DNA from: Flemingiibacterium sp045636265
GTDB lineage: Bacteria; Bacillota; Clostridia; Oscillospirales; CAG-272
Assembly (NCBI GenBank): GCA_045636265.1
Contig: JAZTXD010000003.1
Location: forward strand, 1-43,902
Length of the DNA: 43,902 nucleotides
Direction: 5' to 3'
The translations under genes were made by a program, and so were the position numbers. Numbering within the stretch: the first letter of the stretch is position 1; each line of letters begins with the position of its first letter. Positions 25,810 through 33,746 of the stretch are shown here, piece after piece. The notes under the pieces are model-generated. The model was given only the letters and a program-made list of their open reading frames with translations. It was not told the DNA's origin and made no database searches.

Positions 25810-26563
25810 TTAGTGTAACAAAGATAAGAAAATTTCGTTCAGCTCATCCCAGCCCCGGGCATCCTCTCGTGGAAGCTCAGCGATGATTTTTTCGATTTCA
25901 TCCATGCTGCTATCAATGTAGTCATTCACTCGGTCAAATCGTTTGCCCTCACCGATCTCCGGCGTGTTTATCTTCAAGTCGAGCAACTTTTCTACATCGG
26001 GCTTGATTTCAGCATCAAGGTGTTTTTCCATCAGCGTACTGAACAGCATCGGCGGGGGGGGGGCCTTCAGCAAGAATCCACTTGCAGGCAAGCAGCGGAC
26101 GCAGAACGTAAAAATACTTCTTCAGCCGGACCGTTTCCCCTTTCAGATATTCACGATAGTTGCTCTTGGCTGTGCTGAGATAATGGTACAACCCCGATTT
26201 AGCCACGAAATAGCGATTGATGACAGCGGCAATCTTCTGCCATTCATCTGTGGTTTTGTAAATGATCGGAGATGAATTCCACTCAAACAGTGTCGGATTA
26301 GAATTGTGCAGCAGAGTCAATGCTTTTTGTATATCCCAGCCGTTAATGTCGAGTGTGTCGTCAAGCTGCCATTCGATTACATCACGGGTCTTATCAAGTC
26401 GCAGATAGAATTCTTTCGGGTGAACATATATGAACCGCACATCGTAATCGCTGTCGGGCGAAGCGAATCCCCAAGCTCGGCTGCCGGATTCAATACAATG
26501 CAGAATCTTTACATTTTCGCGTTCTTCAATTTCTTTTAATTTTGATATTACTGTGTTTCTCAT
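25810..26563 (-). pseudogene. YcgL-type nucleotidyltransferase, frameshifted at a C10 run
   Basis: The first 182-codon frame has the nucleotidyltransferase motif ESGSRAWGFASPDSDYDVRF (residues about 25-44, GSR...DxD). It runs into a tract of ten C residues (minus strand, 26054-26063) after CKWILAEG. The conserved continuation (MLFSTLMEKHLDAEIKPDVE and on to 25810) lies in another frame and would be restored by losing one C. The full protein would be about 250 aa. Such COG3541 enzymes may transfer nucleotides to RNA or protein. It overlaps the preceding HTH gene by four bases (ATGA). The break could be a sequencing error or a reversible phase switch. Confidence 0.78.
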
Positions 26564-26784
26564 ACATCCTCACTTTCGGATATTTCCCGCTCCTTTATAC
26601 CGGGAACAGCTTCCATACCAAACATAGCAAGCGCTTGGTTCACCTTATCCATACGCACGGTTGGCTTTCCTTGCTCAAGCTCGCGCACAAACCGCAAACC
26701 AAGCCCGGAACGCACCGCAAACTCTTCTTGCGTGAGACCGCATTCTTTTCTTTTCAGTTTAATAAATTCAGCGATTTTATTCAT
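26560..26784 (-). CDS. XRE-type HTH regulator/antitoxin-like protein
   Basis: This 74-aa protein is a compact XRE helix-turn-helix (FIKLKRKECGLTQEEFAVRS, then LRFVRELEQGK) of the Y4mF/HipB-like type that usually pairs with HipA toxins. Here the partner is a nucleotidyltransferase with a 4-nt start/stop overlap. ATG 26784 is six bases downstream of a perfect -10 box, so its mRNA should be leaderless, and no ribosome site is present. Repeated TATCGGGTATAA elements around the promoter suggest self-repression. The longer frame reaching 26991 is rejected because it crosses the promoter. Confidence 0.82.
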   Translation of the reverse strand: MNKIAEFIKLKRKECGLTQEEFAVRSGLGLRFVRELEQGKPTVRMDKVNQALAMFGMEAVPGIKEREISESEDV

Positions 26785-26790
26785 AACAAT

Positions 26791-26819
26791 ATTATACACC
26801 CTATCGGGTATAATGTCAA
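26791..26819 (-). promoter_or_regulatory. Perfect promoter giving a leaderless HTH mRNA
   Basis: On the minus strand TTGACA (26819-26814) and TATAAT (26796-26791) are 17 bp apart, and the ATG lies six bases after the -10 box. Transcription would start at or near the A of the start codon. Confidence 0.85.
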
Positions 26820-26846
26820 TGTTTTCTTGCAGATTTATACCCGATA
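26802..26846. promoter_or_regulatory. Paired 12-bp operators of the HTH gene
   Basis: TATCGGGTATAA (26802-26813) and its exact inverse TTATACCCGATA (26835-26846) are separated by 21 bp. The first copy fills the promoter spacer and also forms a dyad with the adjacent TATACACC (GGGTGTATA on the minus strand). This arrangement resembles HipB-type operators. Confidence 0.65.
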
Positions 26847-26914
26847 AGATATAATTGCATACTCGTGCTGAATAAATCAAAGCGTGGTGAATTGTAAATA
26901 AATATATAGAGGCA

Positions 26915-26943
26915 TTGACGAAATCACGATATCGTGATATAAT
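26915..26943 (+). promoter_or_regulatory. Promoter with built-in palindrome for the DUF4160-DUF2442 pair
   Basis: TTGACG (26915-26920) and TATAAT (26938-26943) are 17 bp apart. The spacer contains a perfect 16-bp palindrome ATCACGATATCGTGAT (26923-26938), a probable operator for autorepression. Confidence 0.8.
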
Positions 26944-26975
26944 GTTGGCAAGAGATAAAAAGTGAGGTGAAGACG

Positions 26976-27230
26976 ATGCCGGTATTGGCACGGTTCTATG
27001 GAATCATAATCAGAATGTATTTTCTGCAAAGCGAACATAATCCGCCCCATATTCATGCAATCTATAATGATGATGTTGCGGCTATAGATTTCATGACCGG
27101 TGAAGTGCTTGAAGGGCACCTTCCTCCCAAAGCAATGGAGATGGTGCAGGAATGGATCGCAATCCACCGAGATTCCCTCAAGACGATCTGGGAGACCCAG
27201 GAGTTCAAGAAGCTCCCACCGCTGGAATAA
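26976..27230 (+). CDS. DUF4160 protein, toxin-like
   Basis: This 84-aa protein matches DUF4160: MPVLARFYGIIIRMYFLQSE, then HNPPHIHAIY near residue 20 and LEGHLPPKAMEMVQEW later. DUF4160 proteins are found next to DUF2442 proteins as a toxin-antitoxin-like pair; the activity is not established. ATG 26976 follows a GAGG ribosome site by 8 nt and is preferred over GTG 26967. It is preceded by a promoter with a palindromic operator and lies 12 bp before its partner gene. Confidence 0.82.
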   Translation: MPVLARFYGIIIRMYFLQSEHNPPHIHAIYNDDVAAIDFMTGEVLEGHLPPKAMEMVQEWIAIHRDSLKTIWETQEFKKLPPLE

Positions 27231-27242
27231 GGAGGTATCACT

Positions 27243-27677
27243 ATGTTTCACAAGGTAAAAAATGTGTCACCGCTTCCCGATTACAGACTCAGTGTACAGT
27301 TTTCGGAAGGCGTTACCAAACTGTATGATCTGAGGCCCTTGTTTACAAAGCTCCCGATTTTTACTGAGCTGCAGGATGATGCGGAACTCTTTTCATCGGT
27401 TTCAGTGGATGTTGGCGGTTACGGAATCATCTGGGGCGATGAACTGGATCTGTCCTGCGATGAACTGTGGGAGCACGGTGAACAAGTCGATACGCCGTTC
27501 GATGGGCTTATGGCATTCAGCGATGCCACGGAATTATGGGGACTGCACGAAAGCACGCTCCGAAAAGCAATCGCATACGGTAAGCTCGTAAACGGTGTTG
27601 ATGTATGCAAATTCGGCAAACAGTGGGTAGTTTCCGCCGAAGCCATGCAGCGAGAATACGGTGCGGCAAGACGATAA
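27243..27677 (+). CDS. DUF2442 protein with C-terminal HTH, antitoxin-like
   Basis: This 144-aa protein has an N-terminal DUF2442 domain (YRLSVQFSEGVTKLYDLRPL to YGIIWGDELDLSCDELWEHG, about 14-82) and a C-terminal helix-turn-helix (FSDATELWGLHESTLRKAIAY, about 91-140). The HTH probably binds the palindrome in the promoter, giving an autoregulated pair with the DUF4160 gene. An AAGGAGG ribosome site precedes ATG 27243. Confidence 0.83.
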   Translation: MFHKVKNVSPLPDYRLSVQFSEGVTKLYDLRPLFTKLPIFTELQDDAELFSSVSVDVGGYGIIWGDELDLSCDELWEHGEQVDTPFDGLMAFSDATELWGLHESTLRKAIAYGKLVNGVDVCKFGKQWVVSAEAMQREYGAARR

Positions 27678-27744
27678 AAACGCATAATCCTATATGAAAT
27701 TTCAGCGGTAACTGTAATGGTTGCCGCTATTTTTTTTGTTTCCG

Positions 27745-27780
27745 ATTCTCTCTGGACTTTCCAATTTTTTGTGGTATCCT
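27745..27780 (+). promoter_or_regulatory. Shared promoter element, copy 1
   Basis: ATTCTCTCTGGACTT (27745-27759) is repeated exactly at 40629-40643. It contains TGGACT as a -35-like box, and a TGG-extended TATCCT -10 box (27775-27780) follows. It precedes the excisionase-like HTH genes. Confidence 0.5.
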
Positions 27781-27812
27781 TTGTGCTGACAAAACAGAAA
27801 GGAGTCACGCAA

Positions 27813-28079
27813 ATGACAACCGAAGAAAAGATAAAAGGGCTCGAGCATCTCTTCCGCAAATGCCCCGACATACTCACCGTGCTGGACGCTGCAAGATGGA
27901 CGCGTATCAGCAAAAACACAATCCACGCGGCGATCAATGAGGGCAAACTCACCGCGTATACCTACCGAGGAAAGCGGCTGATCAGCAAAATCGATCTGAT
28001 CGAATATCTCGCAGCCACCACCGACGATGAAACCGCATGGCAAAAGCGTCATCGTGAGAGGAAGAGCCATGACGAGTAA
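27813..28079 (+). CDS. Excisionase-like helix-turn-helix protein
   Basis: This 88-aa protein has a MerR/excisionase-type HTH (DILTVLDAARWTRISKNTIH, then YRGKRLISKIDLIEYLA), as found in Xis-like or DNA-binding proteins of mobile elements. ATG 27813 follows AAAGGAG; the upstream frame is rejected. It overlaps the next gene by 11 nt, so both are made from one message. It presumably helps regulate or excise the surrounding element. Confidence 0.78.
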   Translation: MTTEEKIKGLEHLFRKCPDILTVLDAARWTRISKNTIHAAINEGKLTAYTYRGKRLISKIDLIEYLAATTDDETAWQKRHRERKSHDE

Positions 28080-28635
28080 AGCACCTGAAAGCGAAAAGCT
28101 CTACGCCGAGGAGATCTGCAAGATTCTGCATATCAGCAAACGCAAATGTGCGTGGATGCTCCAAAACGGAATGATTCCTTGCAAGGACACCGGCAAGAAG
28201 ACGCACCGATACGTGGTCACGCGCAGCGACCTTGACGAGTACATAAAGGACAGCGCCGAGCATCCCGAAAAATATTTCATCCCCGTTACCTTCACCTCAA
28301 AAAATCCAGGCATACGGAAACCAAATAAGGCCTATGAACCAGACAAATACTACCTCCATCCCGAACAGGTGCCCGAGAATTTTCGCACCTGGCTCGACGA
28401 TGAATGGTACGACCTACCCGATGCCTTCACGCCCAAGGATGTGGAAAGCATACTCGGCTACGAGCACGAATCCGTCCGCCGATGGATCAACCGAGGCTGG
28501 CTCAAGATCACGAGGGCGCATAATTTTGAGTATATAGCACGCGATTGGCTGATTGATTTCATGTGCGATTATGGGTTTCAGATTATAAAGAAGAGTGAGA
28601 GGCATCGGGAGTTGTTGGGGAGGTATTTTGGATGA
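28069..28635 (+). CDS. Protein with two excisionase-like HTH domains
   Basis: This 188-aa protein has two HTH segments: LYAEEICKILHISKRKCAWM near residue 10 and FTPKDVESILGYEHESVRRW near 125. The first is followed by a YVVTRSDLDEYI recognition wing. It is coupled to the preceding gene by an 11-nt overlap and ends before a strong terminator. Likely a regulator of the mobile element. ATG 28069 follows GAGAGG. Confidence 0.72.
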   Translation: MTSKAPESEKLYAEEICKILHISKRKCAWMLQNGMIPCKDTGKKTHRYVVTRSDLDEYIKDSAEHPEKYFIPVTFTSKNPGIRKPNKAYEPDKYYLHPEQVPENFRTWLDDEWYDLPDAFTPKDVESILGYEHESVRRWINRGWLKITRAHNFEYIARDWLIDFMCDYGFQIIKKSERHRELLGRYFG

Positions 28636-28646
28636 TGCATAATAAG

Positions 28647-28682
28647 CCTTCGAGAGATATGTTCTCTCGAAGGTTTTCTTTT
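28647..28682 (+). terminator. Rho-independent terminator after the HTH pair
   Basis: Perfect 11-bp stem CCTTCGAGAGA / TCTCTCGAAGG with a TATGT loop, followed by TTTTCTTTT. Confidence 0.92.
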
Positions 28683-28766
28683 CAGTTTATTATTGTTTCA
28701 AAACTGTAAACGCGACCGAAAACTGCAAATTTTTTTGAAATATTGAAAATTAGGCATCTGCCTTGA

Positions 28767-28795
28767 TTGACAAATCACCTATCATAGTATATAAT
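28767..28795 (+). promoter_or_regulatory. Perfect promoter for the HTH-DUF3990 gene
   Basis: TTGACA (28767-28772) and TATAAT (28790-28795) with 17-bp spacing, 33 bp before ATG 28828. Confidence 0.88.
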
Positions 28796-28820
28796 AATAA
28801 GTGATTACAAATGATAGGTG
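28776..28820. promoter_or_regulatory. 10-bp inverted repeat flanking the start site
   Basis: CACCTATCAT (28776-28785) and ATGATAGGTG (28811-28820) are exact inverse copies. One lies in the promoter spacer and the other overlaps the AGGTGG ribosome site. A second pair AATCAC/GTGATT adds to the symmetry. The HTH at the start of the encoded protein is the obvious candidate to bind here. Confidence 0.65.
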
Positions 28821-28827
28821 GTATGTC

Positions 28828-29673
28828 ATGAAAGAACTTATCAAAGCTATACGCTCTGTGGCGAATATGAACCAGGAGCAGTTTGCAAGTGCTCTCGGCA
28901 CAACTCCGCTTTCCATCAATCGCTGGGAAAACGGAAAAACTCTGCCCAACCGCATGGCGCAAACTCAATTATATAATTTCTGTAAGGAACGTGCAATCGA
29001 TGTCGTTCAGCTTATTATAGATTCCAAAACCTACGAGGAGGCCGATAATAAGATCGTTCTTTATCACGGCTCAAAAAAAGGTATCGATGGTGAGATTGCT
29101 CCCATCAGCCGTTGTGAATGTGACTTTGGTCGCGGATTCTATATGGGAACCACTGCGCTTCAGCCTCTGACGCTCGTATGCAATGAGGATAAGCCTAAAT
29201 TCTATGCCGTCGAGCTTGACACCACCGGACTGAAGGTTTTGACTGTTGAAATCGGTATGGATTGGGCAATGCTGATTGCATATTACCGCAAGGAGATGGA
29301 GAGTGCGATAGGTACACCCATTTATGACAAGTACGCGCACATGGCAGACGGATACGATCTTATCATCGGTTACATCGCCAACGACCGTATGTACACTGAG
29401 CTTTCTCGTTTCTTCAACAGAACGCTTACCGACGTAGCGCTCATCAACTGTCTTTCCGCCCTAGATCTCGGCAAGCAGTACGTCGCTATCAGTAAAAAGG
29501 CATGCAAACAGATCAAGGTGCTGAAGGAATATAACTTGTCTCAGCTTGAGCTTGCGTTACTCAAGGATATGAGTGCCGAAAGAAGAAAAGAAGGTATTGC
29601 TCTGGCAGAGGAAATTGAAGTGAAATACCGTCGAGACGGCAAATTCTTCGACGAGATATTGAAGGGTGAATGA
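28828..29673 (+). CDS. XRE HTH fused to DUF3990 (ADP-ribosyltransferase-like) domain
   Basis: This 281-aa protein starts with an XRE HTH (residues 1-55, LGTTPLSINRWENGKTLPNR), then a DUF3990 domain with the ART-like signature IVLYHGSKKGIDG (His80) and DFGRGFYMGT (99-108). Proteins of this fold are ADP-ribosyltransferase-like toxins or transferases; the fusion to its own HTH gives a self-regulating toxin-like gene. A C-terminal coiled or helical tail follows. It is one base upstream of the next gene, probably an antitoxin or accessory factor. ATG 28828 follows AGGTGG. Catalytic residues beyond the first His are not certain. Confidence 0.75.
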   Translation: MKELIKAIRSVANMNQEQFASALGTTPLSINRWENGKTLPNRMAQTQLYNFCKERAIDVVQLIIDSKTYEEADNKIVLYHGSKKGIDGEIAPISRCECDFGRGFYMGTTALQPLTLVCNEDKPKFYAVELDTTGLKVLTVEIGMDWAMLIAYYRKEMESAIGTPIYDKYAHMADGYDLIIGYIANDRMYTELSRFFNRTLTDVALINCLSALDLGKQYVAISKKACKQIKVLKEYNLSQLELALLKDMSAERRKEGIALAEEIEVKYRRDGKFFDEILKGE

Positions 29674-29674
29674 T

Positions 29675-30088
29675 ATGTGTAAATCATTACAACTCACGCT
29701 TTGCGACACGCAAGGGCAGTTATTTCAGCTTGCCACAGAGCGAGGATATAGCAGCGAAGCCTTTATCAAGGCGTTTATGACCTCGCAGGTTGCCGCCGAT
29801 ATGGATAAAGAATTCCACCATGTACAATGGGCGGGCAAGGCGTATATTCTTTCCAGGATGGAGGACGAACTCGCAGATCAGCTCACCAAGGACGGCGAGA
29901 TCTACGAAAAAGAAACGCTCTATTGGGCGGGTTACCTTTACCGCTATTGGAACTTTTACACCGGCGAGAACAGCCGAGAGATTTATAAACAAGCCCCAGC
30001 CAAGACGATGAACGTTGTCTATCTCATGTATCACACGATGAGTCCCGAAATGGCAATTGATAGGCTGAAGGAAGCATACAGCGAATAA
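29675..30088 (+). CDS. Hypothetical partner of the HTH-DUF3990 protein
   Basis: This 137-aa, mostly helical protein begins MCKSLQLTLCDTQGQ and contains a Trp/Tyr-rich central part (ETLYWAGYLYRYWNFYTGEN). I do not recognise a named family. It starts one base after the DUF3990 gene, with GAAGG 9 nt upstream, so the two are translated together. A partner or antitoxin role is inferred from position alone. The defence operon begins about 100 bp downstream. Confidence 0.62.
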   Translation: MCKSLQLTLCDTQGQLFQLATERGYSSEAFIKAFMTSQVAADMDKEFHHVQWAGKAYILSRMEDELADQLTKDGEIYEKETLYWAGYLYRYWNFYTGENSREIYKQAPAKTMNVVYLMYHTMSPEMAIDRLKEAYSE

Positions 30089-30133
30089 AGCTTTAGAAGC
30101 ATGAAATTGTTTTTATAATTACCAAATTAAATA

Positions 30134-30162
30134 TTGACACAGTTAAGCATCAAAAACATTGT
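30134..30162 (+). promoter_or_regulatory. Possible promoter of the DruA/Dpt-like operon
   Basis: TTGACA (30134-30139) followed after 17 bp by CATTGT (30157-30162), a weak -10 match. It is the only promoter-like pair between the DUF3990 operon and the GTG start at 30192, so read-through from the upstream pair is also possible. Confidence 0.45.
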
Positions 30163-30191
30163 TATTGTCATGATTGAACGGAGGCCTCATC

Positions 30192-32186
30192 GTGAGTAAA
30201 AAGGCAGGAAATATACAAATAGCTTCAGAAGCTTTTCAGCCATCCTTAGATGGCACTTACACAGAATTTTTTAACAATCTACTGGATAGACTTGGACAGG
30301 CATTGCCAATCAATCGAGTTGAAATAATTGAAGAAGAAATTAAAACAGTAACTGAGCGGAATGAAGCAGATGATGAGTTAGAGCAGCTTAAGTATGTGGC
30401 CGCTCTACGCGTGCTGATAGATTTGTCTCAACAAGGATGGATCTTTTCTATAGAAAACAAAAAACTAACCTTGATAATGGAAAACAGCAATATTGATGAT
30501 AAAGAAAGAATTAGATATAGATTAAGTGCGGAAAGGAATGCCCAATTTAAGGCGGAGAGTGTGAAATCATTCATTCGCATGATGGAAGCCCCTAAGAAAT
30601 TTGAAGGAAATACTATTTCCGTGCGCGATTTATTTGGAGACCCGCAGATATTAATTAATGCAATTAATAACAATAACCAACTTTGCAAACCATATATTCA
30701 AATGGTTTCGAATGTTAGAGATAGCTTGACAGGGTATTGGTTAACGGATATATGGCGGTATTTTAGATACACGTGGTCAATTCCGTACAAAACGATGCCA
30801 GGCCGAAATATCTATTATTTGGTCAGAGATGCGTTGCAACCCTACCATCCCATAATCGGTATCTTTGCTTTGGGAAATTCAGTATTGAATCTTACCGTAA
30901 GAGATAACGATATCGGATGGACAGTGGATGCAATTAAGAAGAACATGAATCGAAAAAGTGTTAAGCACTGTTATGAACAAATTGTTGGCGGCACCGATGG
31001 TAAAACAGTTATTTCTGAGGAAATTAACTATACCGAGAGCGAAGAGGAACACCTTTTGCGAGCACATGAATATGCTGACAAGATATATCCTTTGCTTGTA
31101 AAAAATATCAACCTCGCAATTTCTGATATATATGTTAAGGATTTAGGATATGATCGTCGCATAAAAAAACCAACGCACGCAATGGTCGATAAACTCAATT
31201 CTATTTCCGAGCAATATGCCGCATTATCTCTAAACAATAAAAACAATGAGAAGTCGCCTGTGTGGGAGGATGAAGCTAAAACAAATCTGTTTGTAAGAAA
31301 GAGATCCGCTGAATTAGCAAAGCTATTGGCAACAAAAATTGTATTTCAAGCGGCTAATGGTAATAACAATTATGAGCGCTTGAAAAACCTGTTAGCTACA
31401 GAGGAAGGACGTCGGGCGATACATACTGCGTTAATTGCAAACAGAAAATGTAAAATTGGTTCAAATATGATGGATATCATCGTGTGCGGATCTATCCCTC
31501 CATATAATGAGATTCTGGGAGGTAAATTAATTAGCATTCTTGCTTGCAGCCCCACTGTAATTCGCGATTATACGAAGAGATATACGGGTCAAATTAGCGA
31601 AATTGCATCACGAATGAAAGGAAAAAAAGTAATTCGTGATAGCCATTTGGTATATTTAGGCACAACCAGCTTATACGCTGTTGGAAGCAGTCAGTATAAT
31701 AGAATTAAAGCACCTTTAAGCAATGGAGGCGTTTTGGAATTTAGAAAAATGGGAGTTACAGAAGGCTTTGGAACAGTTTATTTTTCAAAGGAAACAACCT
31801 CAACATTCTCAAAAATTCTCGAAATCCAAGATGGAGGAAAAAAAATCAATCATGTTTTCGGTGAAGGAACAAGTCCCCGATTTAGAATGATTAGTAAGGG
31901 CTTGAGTTCCATAGGAATACGTGCTGATGCCTTCTTAAATCATTACTCCCCAAGAATTGTGTATTCTATTAATTTGGCAAGCAATACAAATGAATTTCTT
32001 CTGGGATTAACAGATTCTCCAGAATACGGCTTCGATTTAGAAAACGAGCAAGAGGTTGCTCAAAGGACGCAAGAATTAATAGACTACTGGTATAACCGCT
32101 GGGCAATTAAGCGCGTTCAAAATGTTGATCTCGTTCAAAGGCTCAACGATTTCAATATCAACCAAATCCTAATAGGAAATATTTAA
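30192..32186 (+). CDS. druA: DruA-like (DUF4338) anti-phage protein with long N-terminal extension
   Basis: This 664-aa protein has a C-terminal DUF4338 domain of Druantia DruA. Visible motifs are PPYNEILGGKLISILACSPT (about 435-455), VYLGTTSLYAVGSSQYNRI (about 485-505), GFGTVYFSKETTS and GEGTSPRFRMISKGLSSIGI (about 556-576). DruA in Druantia is about 400 aa, so about 260 residues are extra, mostly an unrecognised helical N-terminal part. The GTG start at 30192 has a GGAGG site 7 nt upstream, preferred over TTG 30174. It is the first gene of the five-gene operon. DruA's biochemical role is not established; no Druantia DruE helicase is present. Confidence 0.85.
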   Translation: MSKKAGNIQIASEAFQPSLDGTYTEFFNNLLDRLGQALPINRVEIIEEEIKTVTERNEADDELEQLKYVAALRVLIDLSQQGWIFSIENKKLTLIMENSNIDDKERIRYRLSAERNAQFKAESVKSFIRMMEAPKKFEGNTISVRDLFGDPQILINAINNNNQLCKPYIQMVSNVRDSLTGYWLTDIWRYFRYTWSIPYKTMPGRNIYYLVRDALQPYHPIIGIFALGNSVLNLTVRDNDIGWTVDAIKKNMNRKSVKHCYEQIVGGTDGKTVISEEINYTESEEEHLLRAHEYADKIYPLLVKNINLAISDIYVKDLGYDRRIKKPTHAMVDKLNSISEQYAALSLNNKNNEKSPVWEDEAKTNLFVRKRSAELAKLLATKIVFQAANGNNNYERLKNLLATEEGRRAIHTALIANRKCKIGSNMMDIIVCGSIPPYNEILGGKLISILACSPTVIRDYTKRYTGQISEIASRMKGKKVIRDSHLVYLGTTSLYAVGSSQYNRIKAPLSNGGVLEFRKMGVTEGFGTVYFSKETTSTFSKILEIQDGGKKINHVFGEGTSPRFRMISKGLSSIGIRADAFLNHYSPRIVYSINLASNTNEFLLGLTDSPEYGFDLENEQEVAQRTQELIDYWYNRWAIKRVQNVDLVQRLNDFNINQILIGNI

Positions 32187-32198
32187 AGGAGGCTTCAT

Positions 32199-33746
32199 AT
32201 GAGCAATTTGGAATTTGTAAAAAAGCTTTATAACGGAAAAAACTGCTATTCAGATCATATGAGTGCTGAGGAATTAGGACTGCTCTATTTAAAATCCAAG
32301 GTTGAGGACATTGTGTCTGATATGTTGGACAAAAACAGAATTATATTTCTGACCGGAAACCCCGGAGATGGAAAAACCTTTATCATAAAAGCATTACAAG
32401 AAAAAGTTGCAGCATTAAATGTATATGTACAAAGTGATTTGAATAAAGAAACGAAATACGACAGTATGGCTTCGGATATCATTTCTTGCTATAATAATAA
32501 TCGTCCCGCGATAATCGCCGCAAATGAATATCCCTTTCTACGTCTCTGTCGTGCTATCAAAGCACAATCGCCAGAAATTTATAGCGAAATCAGTACGGTT
32601 AAAAAATCCGTTATTTCCTATGATGTTTCCCATGCTCTTGGAGGAAAAATTGCAATTATCGACTTAAACGAGAGAGACCTTTTGGCCAAAGATCGTAATT
32701 TGGCAGAAGAAATCATTGAAAAATTACTGACCTTGCTAACGGACGAAGGATCAGGCTATCATGTTCTTAATAAAAACATATCTGCACTGTCAAACGAGGC
32801 TGTTCGCAAACAGGTGGTTACGTTATTTAATTTAGCAGCATTTGGTTGCGAGCATTTCGTAACAAGAGATATCTTAGGTGCTCTTGCGTTTGCTATAACA
32901 GCTTGTACAATGGATGAATATGGCGATGAGCCATATTATTCAGCTATCTTTACCGGAACGAATAAGCTTCTAAAAAGTGTTCAGCAATTTGACCCCATTT
33001 ACCTTACAACTCCCTCCTTGGATGAAAAGCTATGGAATGGGGAACTGCAAACTGGATGGATGTTAGATGCTCCAGAGGTATGGCCCAATGACAAGCGGTT
33101 TGACGAAGATGTAGAAGGTGCGGTAGAGTGCTTTAAGGCAATCAAGAGAAGGTATTATTTTGAAAATGAGGCTGGACAAGCACTTCTTTCACTGCAGCCT
33201 GATGAATTTAAAAAATGTGCCGACATCTTTACCGGCTTCGAATCACAAAGAAAAAAGATTAAAGAAAGAATAATCCATTCGCTTAATAAGCTTTTTCTTC
33301 CTTCTTCTGACGATAAGAGAGATTTGCATATTTGGACTACTCACAAATACGATATGAGCCAAGATGCTACAATTGCTATATCAAGCAAAACAGTAGAGTC
33401 CAACGATTTGGAAATCCTTATGCCACGTCCTGCTGATTGGGTGAAGGGTATGGAGTACACTCCTGATCATATCGTATTGAAGCATCGGAGTGCCGAACAG
33501 CCCAGGTTGATTTTGGATATTGATTTTTTAAGAACACTTAATGCTATCGAAAACGGCTATCCTATAGGGTTGCTTGCACCGCAATATGAGCAGGCGGCAT
33601 CGATTTTTCTTCAGCAGCTCGATGATCAAGGACTAACTGAGGATAATGATGATGGTGAAATCATTATTGCAAATCGAAAAAAGAATGCTAAAATGACGAT
33701 AAGCATACAAAATGGGAAATATGGCTTTGAGGAGGTGGATAATTAA
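32199..33746 (+). CDS. P-loop ATPase, DptF-like
   Basis: This 515-aa protein has a clear Walker A (FLTGNPGDGKT, residues 50-60) and likely later motifs NRPAIIAANEY (about 101-111) and IAIIDLNERDL (about 151-161). The C-terminal half is unrecognised and acidic near the end. The nucleotide-site wording resembles DptF, the ATPase of phosphorothioate-dependent restriction, but this is a similarity from memory. It follows the DruA gene by 12 bp with AAAGGAGG, and its TAA overlaps the ATG of the next gene. It should power or gate the complex. Confidence 0.72.
   Translation: MSNLEFVKKLYNGKNCYSDHMSAEELGLLYLKSKVEDIVSDMLDKNRIIFLTGNPGDGKTFIIKALQEKVAALNVYVQSDLNKETKYDSMASDIISCYNNNRPAIIAANEYPFLRLCRAIKAQSPEIYSEISTVKKSVISYDVSHALGGKIAIIDLNERDLLAKDRNLAEEIIEKLLTLLTDEGSGYHVLNKNISALSNEAVRKQVVTLFNLAAFGCEHFVTRDILGALAFAITACTMDEYGDEPYYSAIFTGTNKLLKSVQQFDPIYLTTPSLDEKLWNGELQTGWMLDAPEVWPNDKRFDEDVEGAVECFKAIKRRYYFENEAGQALLSLQPDEFKKCADIFTGFESQRKKIKERIIHSLNKLFLPSSDDKRDLHIWTTHKYDMSQDATIAISSKTVESNDLEILMPRPADWVKGMEYTPDHIVLKHRSAEQPRLILDIDFLRTLNAIENGYPIGLLAPQYEQAASIFLQQLDDQGLTEDNDDGEIIIANRKKNAKMTISIQNGKYGFEEVDN

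Noticed and set aside
25393..25818. 141-codon frame containing a RERDSNPR-like motif
   Set aside because: It reads through the tRNA-Ser fragment antisense; such motifs are a known artefact of translated tRNA genes.
26785..26991. N-terminal extension of the HTH protein
   Set aside because: The extended frame would cross the promoter and operators; the HTH family starts at MNKIAEF.
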